Shown here: in pieces, positions 14,847 to 21,295 of the stretch
How positions within the stretch are numbered: position 1 is the first letter of the stretch
Layout: every line of letters starts with the position of its first letter
IMG/VR virus record: IMGVR_UViG_3300045836_000111
Coordinates: 1 to 23,316 of that record
Length of the DNA: 23,316 bases
Direction: 5' to 3' (one strand)
Origin: a virus
Made by a program: the position numbers and the translations under genes
Notes under the pieces: model-generated
Seen by the model: the letters and a program-made list of their open reading frames with translations, nothing else
Told to the model about the DNA's origin: nothing
Databases searched by the model: none

Positions 14847-16570
14847 TGCCTACGTTCGACATCAACGCGGCGAAAGCGGCTGGGTACTCCGATCAGGAGA
14901 TCCAGCAATTCCTGCAGCAGCAGGCGACGGCTGGTGTGCGCCCGAGTCACGTCGTGCAAGGGGGCTCCTATGCCCAGGACCAGTCCACGCCAGAGTGGCA
15001 GGAGAAATACGGGCCGCTCTCCGGGATGGATCAGGGTGAGCAGGTTCTGGCCGGCGCGGGCCGCGGCATGGTGCATACGGCGCGTTCGCTCGGGAATCTG
15101 GTCGGAATCGTTCCGAACTCGACGCTCCAGGATGAACGGCAGATCGATGCGCCGCTCCTTTCCACCGGTGCGGGTAACTTCGGGAATCTCGTCGGTGAAG
15201 CTGCAATGACCGCGCCGGCCGGAATGGGAATTGGCGCGGCTGCCGGGCGCGCGGCGCCAGTGCTTGCTGGCCCGATTGCTCAGGGCGTTCTACAGGGGGG
15301 GGCGCAGGGCCTCGCTACATCCGATCCGGGTGAGCGCGGCATAAACACGCTTACGGGCGCTTTGACAGGCGGAGCGTTCGGTGCCGGGACGCGCGTCGCT
15401 GGGGCGGCAGTTCACGGCCTTCATCGCACACCGGCCGCGCAGCGGCTATTGGATGAAGGAGTTCAGCTCACACCGGGGCAGATGTACCCGCAGGGTGCGA
15501 TGAATCAGTTCGAGCAGGCTGGCGAAAGCCTCCCAGGCTTCAAACAGATCATCGATCCTGCTCGGGAAGCCGCGGAACGGCAATACCAAGCGCGCGTGAT
15601 TCAGGCGGGGGCCGCTCCAGGCTCGGCGCCGATCCGTCCCTCGGAGAACATCTCCGACATGCTCCAGCAGGCATACGATAGCTATGCGCCGCTCTACCAG
15701 CAGGCTCATGGATATCCGGTCACGCCGTCGATCGTGCGCACGGCTGGCGGAGACATTCCCTTGGATCGAGCATTTACGCAGGCCGCTCAAGCTCCAGGGG
15801 TGCCGCGCAGTTTGCAAAACTCTGAGAATGCATGGCTCCAAGATCGACTGACGCAGCTACCTCGGAATCCTCAGAGTGAGGATCTCCTACGACTGCGTTC
15901 TGACATCCGTCAGCGAGCGAGGAATGCGAACCTGAAGACGGATACCGATTCGGGGCACATCGCAAATATCAACTCGCGGGCCGAGCAGTCTGTCACTCAG
16001 GCGCTGCAATCGCAGTTGCCCCGCGATCCTCTGCAGGCTTTGGCTACGGCTGATTCCAACTACGGCAACTACAAAATCATCGAGAATGCGGTTGCCAAGT
16101 CGAAAGACAATCTGGCCGGTCTGACCCCGCAGAAGTTGAGTCAGGCGATCTATGACGCGGCGGCTGATCCGGCCTATGCGCGCGGTGCCGGCGGGCCGCT
16201 TCGGGATCTCGCCAAGGCTGGTACTGAGGTGTTCCAGACCGTCGCACCTCCGAACGGCTCGCGCGTGGCGACGCTGGGGGTAGGAGCCGCCGGAGCCTTG
16301 CACCCGAGTATCGGGATTCCAGTGGCAACGGGGATGCTCGGGCTGACAGGAACCCAGACTGGGCGTCGCTTAGCGGCTGGGGCTACCGCGCCTCAGCGGT
16401 ATGCGCAGCAATTGATCGAGGCTCTCAACAGTAGCATCCCGGGTTATGCGCGGAACGTCGGTGGCCAGCTCATTACGCGAGGCGCGGTGGGCGCCGGGAT
16501 ACCCGTGATACAGCAATACGCTCCGCAGGCACTGGCTGCTGCACTAATGATGCAGCCCCAGAACCATTAG
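14846..16570 (+). CDS. Putative internal virion / DNA ejection protein 2 with glycine-zipper segment
   Basis: A 574-aa protein. It begins MPTFDINAAKAAGYSDQEIQ, with a YSDxEIxxFL motif common at the N-termini of phage internal proteins. Residues about 108-190 are Gly/Ala-rich and weakly hydrophobic (GEAAMTAPAGMGIGAAAGRA, LTGALTGGAFGAGTRVAGAA), glycine-zipper-like and able to insert in membranes. The central part (about 200-430) is helical and Gln-rich. A second Gly/Ala hydrophobic stretch lies at about 470-515. The pattern fits proteins that leave the head to form a channel through the host envelope, as in P22-like and T7-like phages. That role is inferred. A run of eight G (15295-15302) lies in the coding sequence without breaking the frame. 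Confidence 0.72.
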   Translation: MPTFDINAAKAAGYSDQEIQQFLQQQATAGVRPSHVVQGGSYAQDQSTPEWQEKYGPLSGMDQGEQVLAGAGRGMVHTARSLGNLVGIVPNSTLQDERQIDAPLLSTGAGNFGNLVGEAAMTAPAGMGIGAAAGRAAPVLAGPIAQGVLQGGAQGLATSDPGERGINTLTGALTGGAFGAGTRVAGAAVHGLHRTPAAQRLLDEGVQLTPGQMYPQGAMNQFEQAGESLPGFKQIIDPAREAAERQYQARVIQAGAAPGSAPIRPSENISDMLQQAYDSYAPLYQQAHGYPVTPSIVRTAGGDIPLDRAFTQAAQAPGVPRSLQNSENAWLQDRLTQLPRNPQSEDLLRLRSDIRQRARNANLKTDTDSGHIANINSRAEQSVTQALQSQLPRDPLQALATADSNYGNYKIIENAVAKSKDNLAGLTPQKLSQAIYDAAADPAYARGAGGPLRDLAKAGTEVFQTVAPPNGSRVATLGVGAAGALHPSIGIPVATGMLGLTGTQTGRRLAAGATAPQRYAQQLIEALNSSIPGYARNVGGQLITRGAVGAGIPVIQQYAPQALAAALMMQPQNH

Positions 16571-16710
16571 AGCTTCTTATAGAGAATTCGCTTGAAACGA
16601 CCTTCCGGAATCCAGGCTGAAAGCGCCTTCGCGACCCACCAGGCCGCGAGAAGCAGCAGCGTATTCACGAGAGGGCCTACCAGCACGAGCAAGACGGTAT
16701 GAGTTGACAT
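16567..16710 (-). CDS. Small antisense single-span membrane protein
   Basis: A 47-aa protein, MSTHTVLLVLVGPLVNTLLL then LAAWWVAKALSAWIPEGR and a basic end FKRILYKKL. A long hydrophobic helix (about 5-30) is followed by positive charge, so the C-terminus is likely cytoplasmic. It is the only coding-looking content of the 140-nt gap between the ejection gene and the spike. On the - strand AGGG stands a few bases before the ATG. The start codon (16710-16708) abuts the spike ATG (16711) in CATATG. Its TAA (16569-16567) overlaps the upstream + gene's stop. The frame is open further upstream, but that part is antisense to the spike. Function unknown; possibly a small holin-like or superinfection protein. 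Confidence 0.58.
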   Translation of the reverse strand: MSTHTVLLVLVGPLVNTLLLLAAWWVAKALSAWIPEGRFKRILYKKL

Positions 16711-18312
16711 ATGCCCTACGACGGTAACGGTAACTTCAACCGAGTCCACAACTGGATCTCGGATGCTACCAATGGATTGGACATCAACGCCACCGAAATG
16801 GACCAAGAGGACAACGGCTTTGCGGCCGGTCTGTCCAATTGTGTGACTCGGGACGGGCAAGGGAAGATGACCGTCGATTTCCTGCCAAATGTAGACAATG
16901 TCTTAAATCTAGGAAGCGGGGCGTTCCGGTGGGCGTCGATTAACGGGACGCCCATTTCAAATTTCGTCACGGCCACTCAGGCGTCCATTGGTGCGTTGCT
17001 ATACCCGAGGACTAACGCGGAAGTTGCCGCCGGGGTGACGCCTACAAACTATGCGTATGCGCCGGGGGACTGTCGCCGATACGGCGCGGCGACGACGGAT
17101 GCGACTGGTAGCACGAATCTAACGGCTATCAACAATGCACTTTCCGTCGCGAACAACACACCAGGAGGTGGCGTTGCGACGCTCCCAGGAGGGAATTTCA
17201 ATATCAATGGCCTCCTGACCGGCTATACGAACACCTATCTTGCCGGCCAGGGCATGGGCATGGGGCAGGCTGCCAATCCAGATTTCACGAACGGCGGAAC
17301 CTCAATTACCCAATTGAGCGTTTCTGCGGATGTGATCAATTTCCCGAATGCCAATTCATGCGGATTGCGGGACATTAGCATCGTATGCGGATCAGGCGGA
17401 AACGGCATTGTCTGGTCAGCGACAGGTTCGAATCAAATATCGTACTTTCAGTTACAGAACGTCTCGGTGAATTTGGGCGCCAACAGCGCAGGGATTGGAA
17501 TTTGGTTGAACTGTGTGGGTGCAAGCTCTGATCTGTACTTTCCACGCTTCCAAAATGTGACGGTTACCGGGCAAAGCGAAGTCGCCTACGGTACCAAGAT
17601 TGGTATCCGCGTCGGGACTTCCGGGGCTGGTCATCCGGTCGTGTATGGAGACTTCAGCGGTATCTTGGTCAACGGAGTGAACATTGGCTTGGATCTGCCA
17701 GGCTGCTCGCAATGTGTCTGGAAGGGGGTAACTCTCTACAACATATCGGGAACTGGCTCGAGCGGAATCGGTGTGAAGGGAACTGGTGCCGGGAATAACT
17801 ACCTGTTTGGCTTGATGCTGGAACAGGGGACGATTGATACATATATAAACTGGAATGCCTCATCAAATCTCAATGTTGCTTTCTTAAACGACACGGCAAT
17901 AGCGCCTGCAAAGATCGTGGACGCGGGCACCAATAATCAGTATTTCGGAGATGACGGCAGCGGGGGGTTTACCAACAAGTTCGGTGTCGCACTGAATCTC
18001 TTCGATGTTCGGTCATTAAAAGTGGGGGGCAATCTATCCCCCGCTGGTACTGCGTTGACCCTGTATGCCGCCACTACGGCAACCGTGAATCCTGGAGCGA
18101 TAGCTGCCAATACTACTAGTGATTCGGTGATCAGCATCCCCGGCGTCCTTGCGACTGATAAAGTAGTCATAACGCCTCAAAGTGCGCCAGAGGCGGGAAT
18201 TATGTGGTCCGTGAGCGCAGTGGCGAACGGTGTAACAATCAGACTAGCGAATGTGACGACAGGATCGATCACACCTGCGAGTCGAACTTACAATATCGCA
18301 GTGTTTCGCTGA
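16711..18312 (+). CDS. Tail spike / tail fibre with pectate-lyase-like beta-helix
   Basis: A 533-aa putative receptor-binding protein. The N-terminus MPYDGNGNFNRVHNWISDAT and ITEMDQEDN-like segment (1-45) resemble virion-anchoring domains of podovirus spikes. DCRRYGAATTDATGSTNLTA (about 120-139) then GGGVATLPGGNFNINGLL marks entry into a right-handed parallel beta-helix of the pectin-lyase type. Many Asn/Gly/Val turns follow (about 150-440). The C-terminal DSVISIPGVLATDKVVITPQ to RTYNIAVFR looks like a trimerisation or cap domain. I cannot point to catalytic residues, so depolymerase activity is unproven. The gene looks richer in A/T than its neighbours, as host-range genes often do. Only a weak ribosome binding site precedes it. 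Confidence 0.82.
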   Translation: MPYDGNGNFNRVHNWISDATNGLDINATEMDQEDNGFAAGLSNCVTRDGQGKMTVDFLPNVDNVLNLGSGAFRWASINGTPISNFVTATQASIGALLYPRTNAEVAAGVTPTNYAYAPGDCRRYGAATTDATGSTNLTAINNALSVANNTPGGGVATLPGGNFNINGLLTGYTNTYLAGQGMGMGQAANPDFTNGGTSITQLSVSADVINFPNANSCGLRDISIVCGSGGNGIVWSATGSNQISYFQLQNVSVNLGANSAGIGIWLNCVGASSDLYFPRFQNVTVTGQSEVAYGTKIGIRVGTSGAGHPVVYGDFSGILVNGVNIGLDLPGCSQCVWKGVTLYNISGTGSSGIGVKGTGAGNNYLFGLMLEQGTIDTYINWNASSNLNVAFLNDTAIAPAKIVDAGTNNQYFGDDGSGGFTNKFGVALNLFDVRSLKVGGNLSPAGTALTLYAATTATVNPGAIAANTTSDSVISIPGVLATDKVVITPQSAPEAGIMWSVSAVANGVTIRLANVTTGSITPASRTYNIAVFR

Positions 18313-18329
18313 CACACTGACATGAGATC

Positions 18330-18575
18330 ATGAATGACATATTCGGCGATCCCAAATCCATCATCGTTGGTCTCATCGGGGCGGTCATGGCGCTGCTAGC
18401 CTGGATTGGACGGCGCGAACTGGAGCGCGTGAAGGGTGACAACCAGAGTCTGCGAGACGATATGGAGAGGCGGCACAAGGAGAACATCGACCGTCTCGAC
18501 CGCATCGAGACCGGCGTAACGGATACGCACCGCCGGATTGATGATCTCTACCGAGACTTGCTGGATCAGAAATGA
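18330..18575 (+). CDS. Membrane-anchored coiled-coil protein of the lysis cassette
   Basis: An 81-aa protein with one membrane helix near the N-terminus (SIIVGLIGAVMALLAWIG, about 10-27) followed by a charged coiled coil (RRELERVKGDNQSLRDDMER and on, about 28-80). It stands directly before the lysozyme, whose ATG overlaps its TGA (ATGA). The layout would suit an inner-membrane spanin or a one-span holin-type accessory. It is short for a spanin, and no outer lipoprotein partner is visible. The assignment to lysis is from position and topology. Confidence 0.7.
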   Translation: MNDIFGDPKSIIVGLIGAVMALLAWIGRRELERVKGDNQSLRDDMERRHKENIDRLDRIETGVTDTHRRIDDLYRDLLDQK

Positions 18576-19036
18576 GCCTCGAGACCTCCATCCTGGAGCA
18601 TGAGGATTACGAGGAGCACGCCTACAAGGATTCGAAGGGCCTCTGGACATTCGCGATCGGCCGCTGCCTCGAGACGAACCCGCTGACCACGGGCGAATGG
18701 AAGTACCTGCTCGACAACGGGCACCTCGCCATCTCGATCACGGAGGCCGGCGCCGAATGGCTCATGGAGCAGTCGATTCAAGCGATCCGCGGCCAATGCA
18801 TGCGCATGTTCGACTTCTGGCCGGCGCTCTCAGATGCCCGCAGAGACGTGCTCGTGGAGATGGCCTACCAGATGTCGATCCAGCGCCTCCTGGGCTTCCA
18901 CGACATGCTGGAGGCGATCCGGCTGGGCCAATTCAAGCGGGCGGCCGATGCCGGCAGAGATTCGAAGTGGGCGCGTGAGGACTCGCCGAAGCGAGCCGAA
19001 GAACTGATGACGATTCTCGAACGGGGTACGGTATGA
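18572..19036 (+). CDS. Endolysin, T4-type lysozyme (GH24)
   Basis: A 154-aa muramidase that cuts the host peptidoglycan at lysis. The catalytic triad falls at the same numbers as in T4 lysozyme: E11 in ILEHED, D20 in AYKDSKG, T26 in LWTFAIG. The usual GIGH is AIGR here. A second helical lobe includes ARRDVLVEMAYQMSIQRLLG (about 89-108) and FKRAADAGRDSKWARE. No signal or SAR membrane helix is present, so export should depend on a holin. ATG 18572 overlaps the previous stop, and the TGA overlaps the following ATG (ATGA both times). The lysis proteins are therefore translationally coupled. Confidence 0.92.
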   Translation: MSLETSILEHEDYEEHAYKDSKGLWTFAIGRCLETNPLTTGEWKYLLDNGHLAISITEAGAEWLMEQSIQAIRGQCMRMFDFWPALSDARRDVLVEMAYQMSIQRLLGFHDMLEAIRLGQFKRAADAGRDSKWAREDSPKRAEELMTILERGTV

Positions 19037-19557
19037 ACATCGGCCAGAAAGCTCTCCAGGTCCTGAAGACCGTGGCTCCCATGCTGGGGACGGCCATCGG
19101 CGGTCCCTTCGGTGCGCTCGCCGGAGCGGCCGTATCAGCGGCGATCGGGACGCCAGCCGGGGATGACAAGGCCGCCGAAGCTGCTCTGCTCACAGCCTCT
19201 CCCGATGCGCTGGTGAAGCTGAAACAGGCCGAGCAGGACTTCCAGGTGCAGATGCGGACGCTGGGCATCAGCGAGGAGAAACTGGTCTACGATGATATCG
19301 CCAGCGCGCGAGCTCGAGATATCGCGGTCAAGGACAATACGCCAGCCGTCCTAGCCTACGCGATCACGTTCGGCTTCTTCGGGACTCTGGGCTTCATGCT
19401 GTGGAATGGCAAGCCGGCGGTGGGCGGCGATGCGCTGCTGGTGATGCTCGGCTCACTCGGTACCGCCTGGGCCGGGGTCGTCTCGTTCTACTTCGGCTCG
19501 AGCCTCGGTAGTGCTCAGAAGGACCGGGTGCTGGGTACGGTCGCTACTCAGAAGTGA
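19033..19557 (+). CDS. Three-TM holin-like protein (GTA-type holin family)
   Basis: A 174-aa protein with three hydrophobic parts: Gly/Ala-rich MLGTAIGGPFGALAGAAVSA (about 17-39), AVLAYAITFGFFGTLGFML (105-123) and ALLVMLGSLGTAWAGVVSFY (134-153). A charged helix, LKQAEQDFQVQM to DIASARARDIAVKD, separates the first from the others. This arrangement resembles the three-TM holins described for gene transfer agents and phages (Pfam GTA_holin_3TM, from memory). It follows the lysozyme with an ATGA overlap. It is the best candidate to permeabilise the membrane for the signal-less endolysin. It is the last + strand gene; - strand genes converge on it. Confidence 0.76.
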   Translation: MNIGQKALQVLKTVAPMLGTAIGGPFGALAGAAVSAAIGTPAGDDKAAEAALLTASPDALVKLKQAEQDFQVQMRTLGISEEKLVYDDIASARARDIAVKDNTPAVLAYAITFGFFGTLGFMLWNGKPAVGGDALLVMLGSLGTAWAGVVSFYFGSSLGSAQKDRVLGTVATQK

Positions 19558-19695
19558 GGCGACCCGCCGCACCTCACGCTTCTGCGCTGCACACCTCTCG
19601 CACCGCCAGATCCGATGATGCAGGTCCCACCAGGCGGCTGAGACCTCGTGCCTATGGCGCTGCGGCAAGCACCACACGATGACCATTGCTTCCAT
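19453..19695 (-). CDS. Possible small His/Cys-rich (zinc-finger-like) protein
   Basis: An 80-aa frame from ATG 19695 (GTG 19713 also possible). C9, H14, H16, H26, H27, C32 and C35 form a plausible metal site in the first 40 residues (CLPQRHRHE, WWDLHHRIWRCERC). The rest is basic, then low-complexity. The last third lies antisense to the holin gene and may be only read-through of an open frame. No clear ribosome binding site. It would be the last gene of the - strand block. The WWDLHH codons coincide with the 17-bp repeat also found at 23158. Moderate to low confidence. Confidence 0.42.
   Translation of the reverse strand: MEAMVIVWCLPQRHRHEVSAAWWDLHHRIWRCERCAAQKREVRRVASLLSSDRTQHPVLLSTTEARAEVERDDPGPGGTE
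19554..19577. terminator. Hairpin at the convergent junction after the holin gene
   Basis: GTGAGG (19554-19559) pairs with CCTCAC (19572-19577) around a 12-nt loop. The holin TGA lies in the left arm. An inner GGCG/CGCC pairing competes. No T tract is present on either strand, so termination would be weak or factor-dependent. It is placed where + and - transcription meet. Confidence 0.35.
19616..19632 (+). repeat. 17-bp direct repeat, left copy
   Basis: TGATGCAGGTCCCACCA, identical to 23158-23174 in the same orientation, 3.5 kb apart. The two copies lie near the two ends of the - strand small-gene block. Confidence 0.8.
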
Positions 19696-19740
19696 GCGTA
19701 GATTTTGGCCCACCGATGGCCACTTTGGCGAACTCGGGCG

Positions 19741-19935
19741 TCAAATAGAGGGAGAGGGCGCTTCCGGTTCGTCCGGTGGCATGCCGAGCGTTTCACGAGC
19801 GAAGCGTCGGCACTGAGCGCCGATGAAATTTCGAGTGGCAATATGCTCCAGTGCCGCCCGCAGCCGCTCGATCTCGGTCGCTGCCCATTTCGGGTCGCAG
19901 CATGCCGCAAGCAGGTCGAGTTCATCATTTGTCAT
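19741..19935 (-). CDS. Small helical phage protein
   Basis: A 64-aa acidic protein: MTNDELDLLAACCDPKWAAT, a helix EIERLRAALEHIA (about 21-33), then RNFIGAQCRRFARETLGMPP and an acidic, Pro-rich tail. EIERLRAALEHIA is a segment I know from many short phage early proteins of unknown function. The ATG at 19935 overlaps the stop of the gene upstream of it (ATGA on the - strand), and GGGAG precedes the start. No metal site or membrane helix beyond the paired CC. Function not recognised. Confidence 0.72.
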   Translation of the reverse strand: MTNDELDLLAACCDPKWAATEIERLRAALEHIATRNFIGAQCRRFARETLGMPPDEPEAPSPSI

Positions 19936-20147
19936 GAGGTGGGCTCCCTGCGCCGAAGATTACATAGCTCGGCGACATGGTCGAAGTCGTCGAGGTGTTG
20001 CACAGCGTATTGCATGCCGTTTCTGTCGTCGGTCAGGATCATCACTTCGCCGGGCGCCATTTCTTCCAGCTCCTGCCATAACGTCTTTCTGCGTGGCTTT
20101 GGGTCGGGCAGCCAGAGAAACCAGCGGATGACTTGCCACACGCTCAT
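19932..20147 (-). CDS. Small hypothetical protein with hydrophobic N-terminus
   Basis: A 71-aa protein. MSVWQVIRWFLWLPDPKPRR has a short Trp-rich hydrophobic start, perhaps membrane-attached. An acidic helix WQELEEMAPGEV follows, then VMILTDDRNGMQYAVQHLDD, which looks like a small beta-alpha unit. It starts three bases after the stop of the preceding - strand gene and its stop overlaps the next start (ATGA). The ribosome binding site is weak, so translation probably depends on coupling. Not recognised. Confidence 0.68.
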   Translation of the reverse strand: MSVWQVIRWFLWLPDPKPRRKTLWQELEEMAPGEVMILTDDRNGMQYAVQHLDDFDHVAELCNLRRREPTS

Positions 20148-20150
20148 GAG

Positions 20151-20309
20151 TTAGCCGGTGAGCTTTTGGACCAGCGGCGCGATTCCCTGATTGATCTTTG
20201 CGAATAGCTCGCCGAACTCGTGCGGCCCGCAGCCAGAGGCCAGTAGCTGGCTCATGGAGCCAAGGGCCTGAGCGGTCTTTATCAGCAGTTCTCGTTCGTC
20301 AGGCGTCAT
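20151..20309 (-). CDS. Small helical hypothetical protein (52 aa)
   Basis: The frame is open from 20423, but ATG 20309 is the likely start: AGGAG stands 7 bases upstream, and the product MTPDERELLIKTAQALGSMS begins as a normal helical domain. The middle has LLASGCGPHEFGELFAKINQ and it ends APLVQKLTG. It is soluble, without motifs I can name. It is followed after 3 bases by the next - strand gene. Upstream sequence to 20451 is covered only by a doubtful frame. Confidence 0.68.
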   Translation of the reverse strand: MTPDERELLIKTAQALGSMSQLLASGCGPHEFGELFAKINQGIAPLVQKLTG

Positions 20310-20455
20310 TACGTTCTCCTGGTTGATCCGAATGCCAATCCCGCGCGCCGTGTCCACGAAGACGGGGCTGAGCCGGTGGGACGGTTGTATCCCCTGACCG
20401 CAAATCTGCGATCGTCCTTCCACGGCACGCGGGCGGCAATCTCATAGTTGGTCAG
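20309..20455 (-). CDS. Doubtful 48-aa frame with non-ATG start
   Basis: Between the 84-aa gene and the 52-aa gene lie about 140 bases. One frame reads LTNYEIAARVPWKDDRRFAV then RGYNRPTGSAPSSWTRR, which looks like protein. It would begin with CTG at 20455 overlapping the upstream TGA (CTGA) or with GTG at 20428, and its TAA shares a base with the next ATG (TAATG). No ribosome binding site is seen for CTG. It may be real, a decayed gene or chance. Confidence 0.3.
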   Translation of the reverse strand: MTNYEIAARVPWKDDRRFAVRGYNRPTGSAPSSWTRRAGLAFGSTRRT

Positions 20456-20706
20456 GAAAGTGGCAGGTAGGCGCCGGTATCAGGATGCAGGTAGCACGCT
20501 TCGGCGCGATACGGCCACGCCTTTACGTCATCGCGTGCCGCTTCCTTTGCCTCGTCGCAGGAATCGAAAATCACTGGCACGCCACTTCCAATGATCACGC
20601 TGCCGTCCCGTGGGTCAACCCATTCAGTCAGCATCGCGTAGGACCAGTTGCCCATCCCTGACAGCAACCGCCAGGGGGTAACAACCTTGCGCATGATATG
20701 GGTCAC
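20452..20706 (-). CDS. Small hypothetical protein, single compact domain
   Basis: An 84-aa protein: MTHIMRKVVTPWRLLSGMGN, WSYAMLTEWVDPRDGSVIIG, SGVPVIFDSCDEAKEAARDD, then VKAWPYRAEACYLHPDTGAY. It alternates strands and one helix, with three Trp and two Cys. GTG 20706 is chosen over ATG 20694 because GAGGTGAG stands before the GTG and the GTG overlaps the upstream TGA (GTGA). Not recognised. It is probably a small host-interaction or regulatory protein of the early block. Confidence 0.68.
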   Translation of the reverse strand: MTHIMRKVVTPWRLLSGMGNWSYAMLTEWVDPRDGSVIIGSGVPVIFDSCDEAKEAARDDVKAWPYRAEACYLHPDTGAYLPLS

Positions 20707-20864
20707 GACCGCTCACCTCGTTGGTTGGACGCGCGCATCAACCGCGCAACGTACTTCTTGACCTTCTCGTGCAGCTCCTTCGGGAGCCACAGTTCCAGCT
20801 TCGTGAGCCCCTGAGCGGCCCGTCGGGCTCGCTCAGCGGCTTTCCGCTCGGCGGCCGTGGCCAT
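20703..20864 (-). CDS. Small putative ribbon-helix-helix protein (53 aa)
   Basis: A 53-aa highly basic protein below usual ORF cut-offs. MATAAERKAAERARRAAQGL forms a basic arm. KLELWLPKELHEKVKKYVAR (about 22-41) has the strand-helix pattern of ribbon-helix-helix DNA binders (x-V/L-x-L-W-L-P-x-E-L-H-x-K-V). It ends LMRASNQRGERS. The ATG shares a base with the upstream TGA (TGATG) and the TGA overlaps the downstream GTG (GTGA). Both overlaps argue it is real. It could be a small regulator or an antitoxin-like protein. No toxin is evident beside it. Confidence 0.62.
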   Translation of the reverse strand: MATAAERKAAERARRAAQGLTKLELWLPKELHEKVKKYVARLMRASNQRGERS

Positions 20865-21046
20865 CAGGCCACCTGGAACTGCTCGCCGAACTTGGCCTCG
20901 TGCCGGTCCGCATACGCGTCCACGAAAGCCTGCTCGTTGCTCGGATCATCGAGGGTCGAGTGCAGGTCCTCGCGGATCTCGTCATCCATCAGGTTGACCG
21001 CCGCATCGAAATCTACCTGCCGACCCGCCACTGTGACCTTGCTCAT
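20864..21046 (-). CDS. Small conserved-looking phage/plasmid-type protein (60 aa)
   Basis: The frame is open from 21112, but ATG 21046 follows GGGAGAG with good spacing. The product MSKVTVAGRQVDFDAAVNLM, DDEIREDLHSTLDDPSNEQA, FVDAYADRHEAKFGEQFQVA is a complete acidic domain: two strands, then helices. I recall short proteins with the V/LMDDEIREDLH signature in phages and plasmids without known function. It is the first gene after the promoter at 21084-21112, with a 5' leader of about 30 bases. Its TGA shares a base with the next ATG. Confidence 0.76.
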   Translation of the reverse strand: MSKVTVAGRQVDFDAAVNLMDDEIREDLHSTLDDPSNEQAFVDAYADRHEAKFGEQFQVA

Positions 21047-21071
21047 TTTGCTCTCCCGTCGAGCCCGTCTC

Positions 21072-21110
21072 GACTGTGAGGCTATGCTAACTCCGTGACA
21101 TGTCACAGTC
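21072..21110. repeat. Inverted repeat flanking the promoter
   Basis: GACTGTGA (21072-21079) and TCACAGTC (21103-21110) are perfect 8-bp inverted copies 23 bp apart. They bracket the -10 region and overlap the 12-bp palindrome and the -35. This could be a paired operator half-site for looping or dimer cooperativity. Confidence 0.55.
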
Positions 21111-21112
21111 AA
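21084..21112 (-). promoter_or_regulatory. Sigma70-like promoter for the distal small genes
   Basis: Read on the - strand: TTGACT (21112-21107, one mismatch to the -35 consensus), a 17-bp spacer, TAGCAT (21089-21084, weaker -10). A/T-rich sequence (AAAAATAGC) lies just upstream. Transcription would begin near 21077 and first reach the 60-aa gene. The 12-bp palindrome occupies the start of the spacer. Confidence 0.58.
21095..21106. promoter_or_regulatory. 12-bp palindromic operator candidate
   Basis: GTGACATGTCAC is a perfect palindrome between the -35 and -10 of the promoter, the usual place for a phage repressor operator. The XRE protein (22836-23120), the 54-aa HTH protein or the ribbon-helix-helix protein are candidate binders. 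The pairing is inferred. Confidence 0.55.
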
Positions 21113-21115
21113 CAG

Positions 21116-21295
21116 CTATTTTTGCTGCTCTGCGGACTGTGGTTGAGCAGGCATCGGCGCCTGCTGCATCTCGTGATGCGCAACCCTGTCCGCCATCTTT
21201 GCGACCCAATCAATGATCTGGTCGAGCCGATCTCGCTGCTGATGCAAATCCGCCAGCACGGCGTAGTAGTGCTCACTCAGGCGCATGTCAGCCAT
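21116..21295 (-). CDS. Small helical Gln-rich protein (59 aa)
   Basis: A 59-aa protein starting MADMRLSEHYYAVLADLHQQ, then RDRLDQIIDWVAKMADRVAH and a Met/Gln/Pro-rich tail. The first 40 residues form an amphipathic helix or short coiled coil. ATG 21295 overlaps the end of the upstream coiled-coil gene by 8 bases. It ends at TAG 21118-21116, four bases before the -35 of the internal promoter. It closes the first transcription group. Not recognised. Confidence 0.6.
   Translation of the reverse strand: MADMRLSEHYYAVLADLHQQRDRLDQIIDWVAKMADRVAHHEMQQAPMPAQPQSAEQQK

Noticed and set aside
16704-16732. TTGACA at 16704-16709 as a -35 for a promoter into the spike gene
   Set aside because: No acceptable -10 at 16-18 bp, and it abuts the spike start codon, so a transcript would lack the spike start.
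18025-18042. GGGGG/CCCCC hairpin in the spike gene
   Set aside because: Lies within coding sequence for a Gly-Gly and a Ser-Pro turn; no T tract or junction to give it a role.
19548-19928. 126-aa - strand frame overlapping the 64-aa gene
   Set aside because: Overlaps a better-supported coupled gene; product is Ser/Arg/Gly-rich with no convincing start context.
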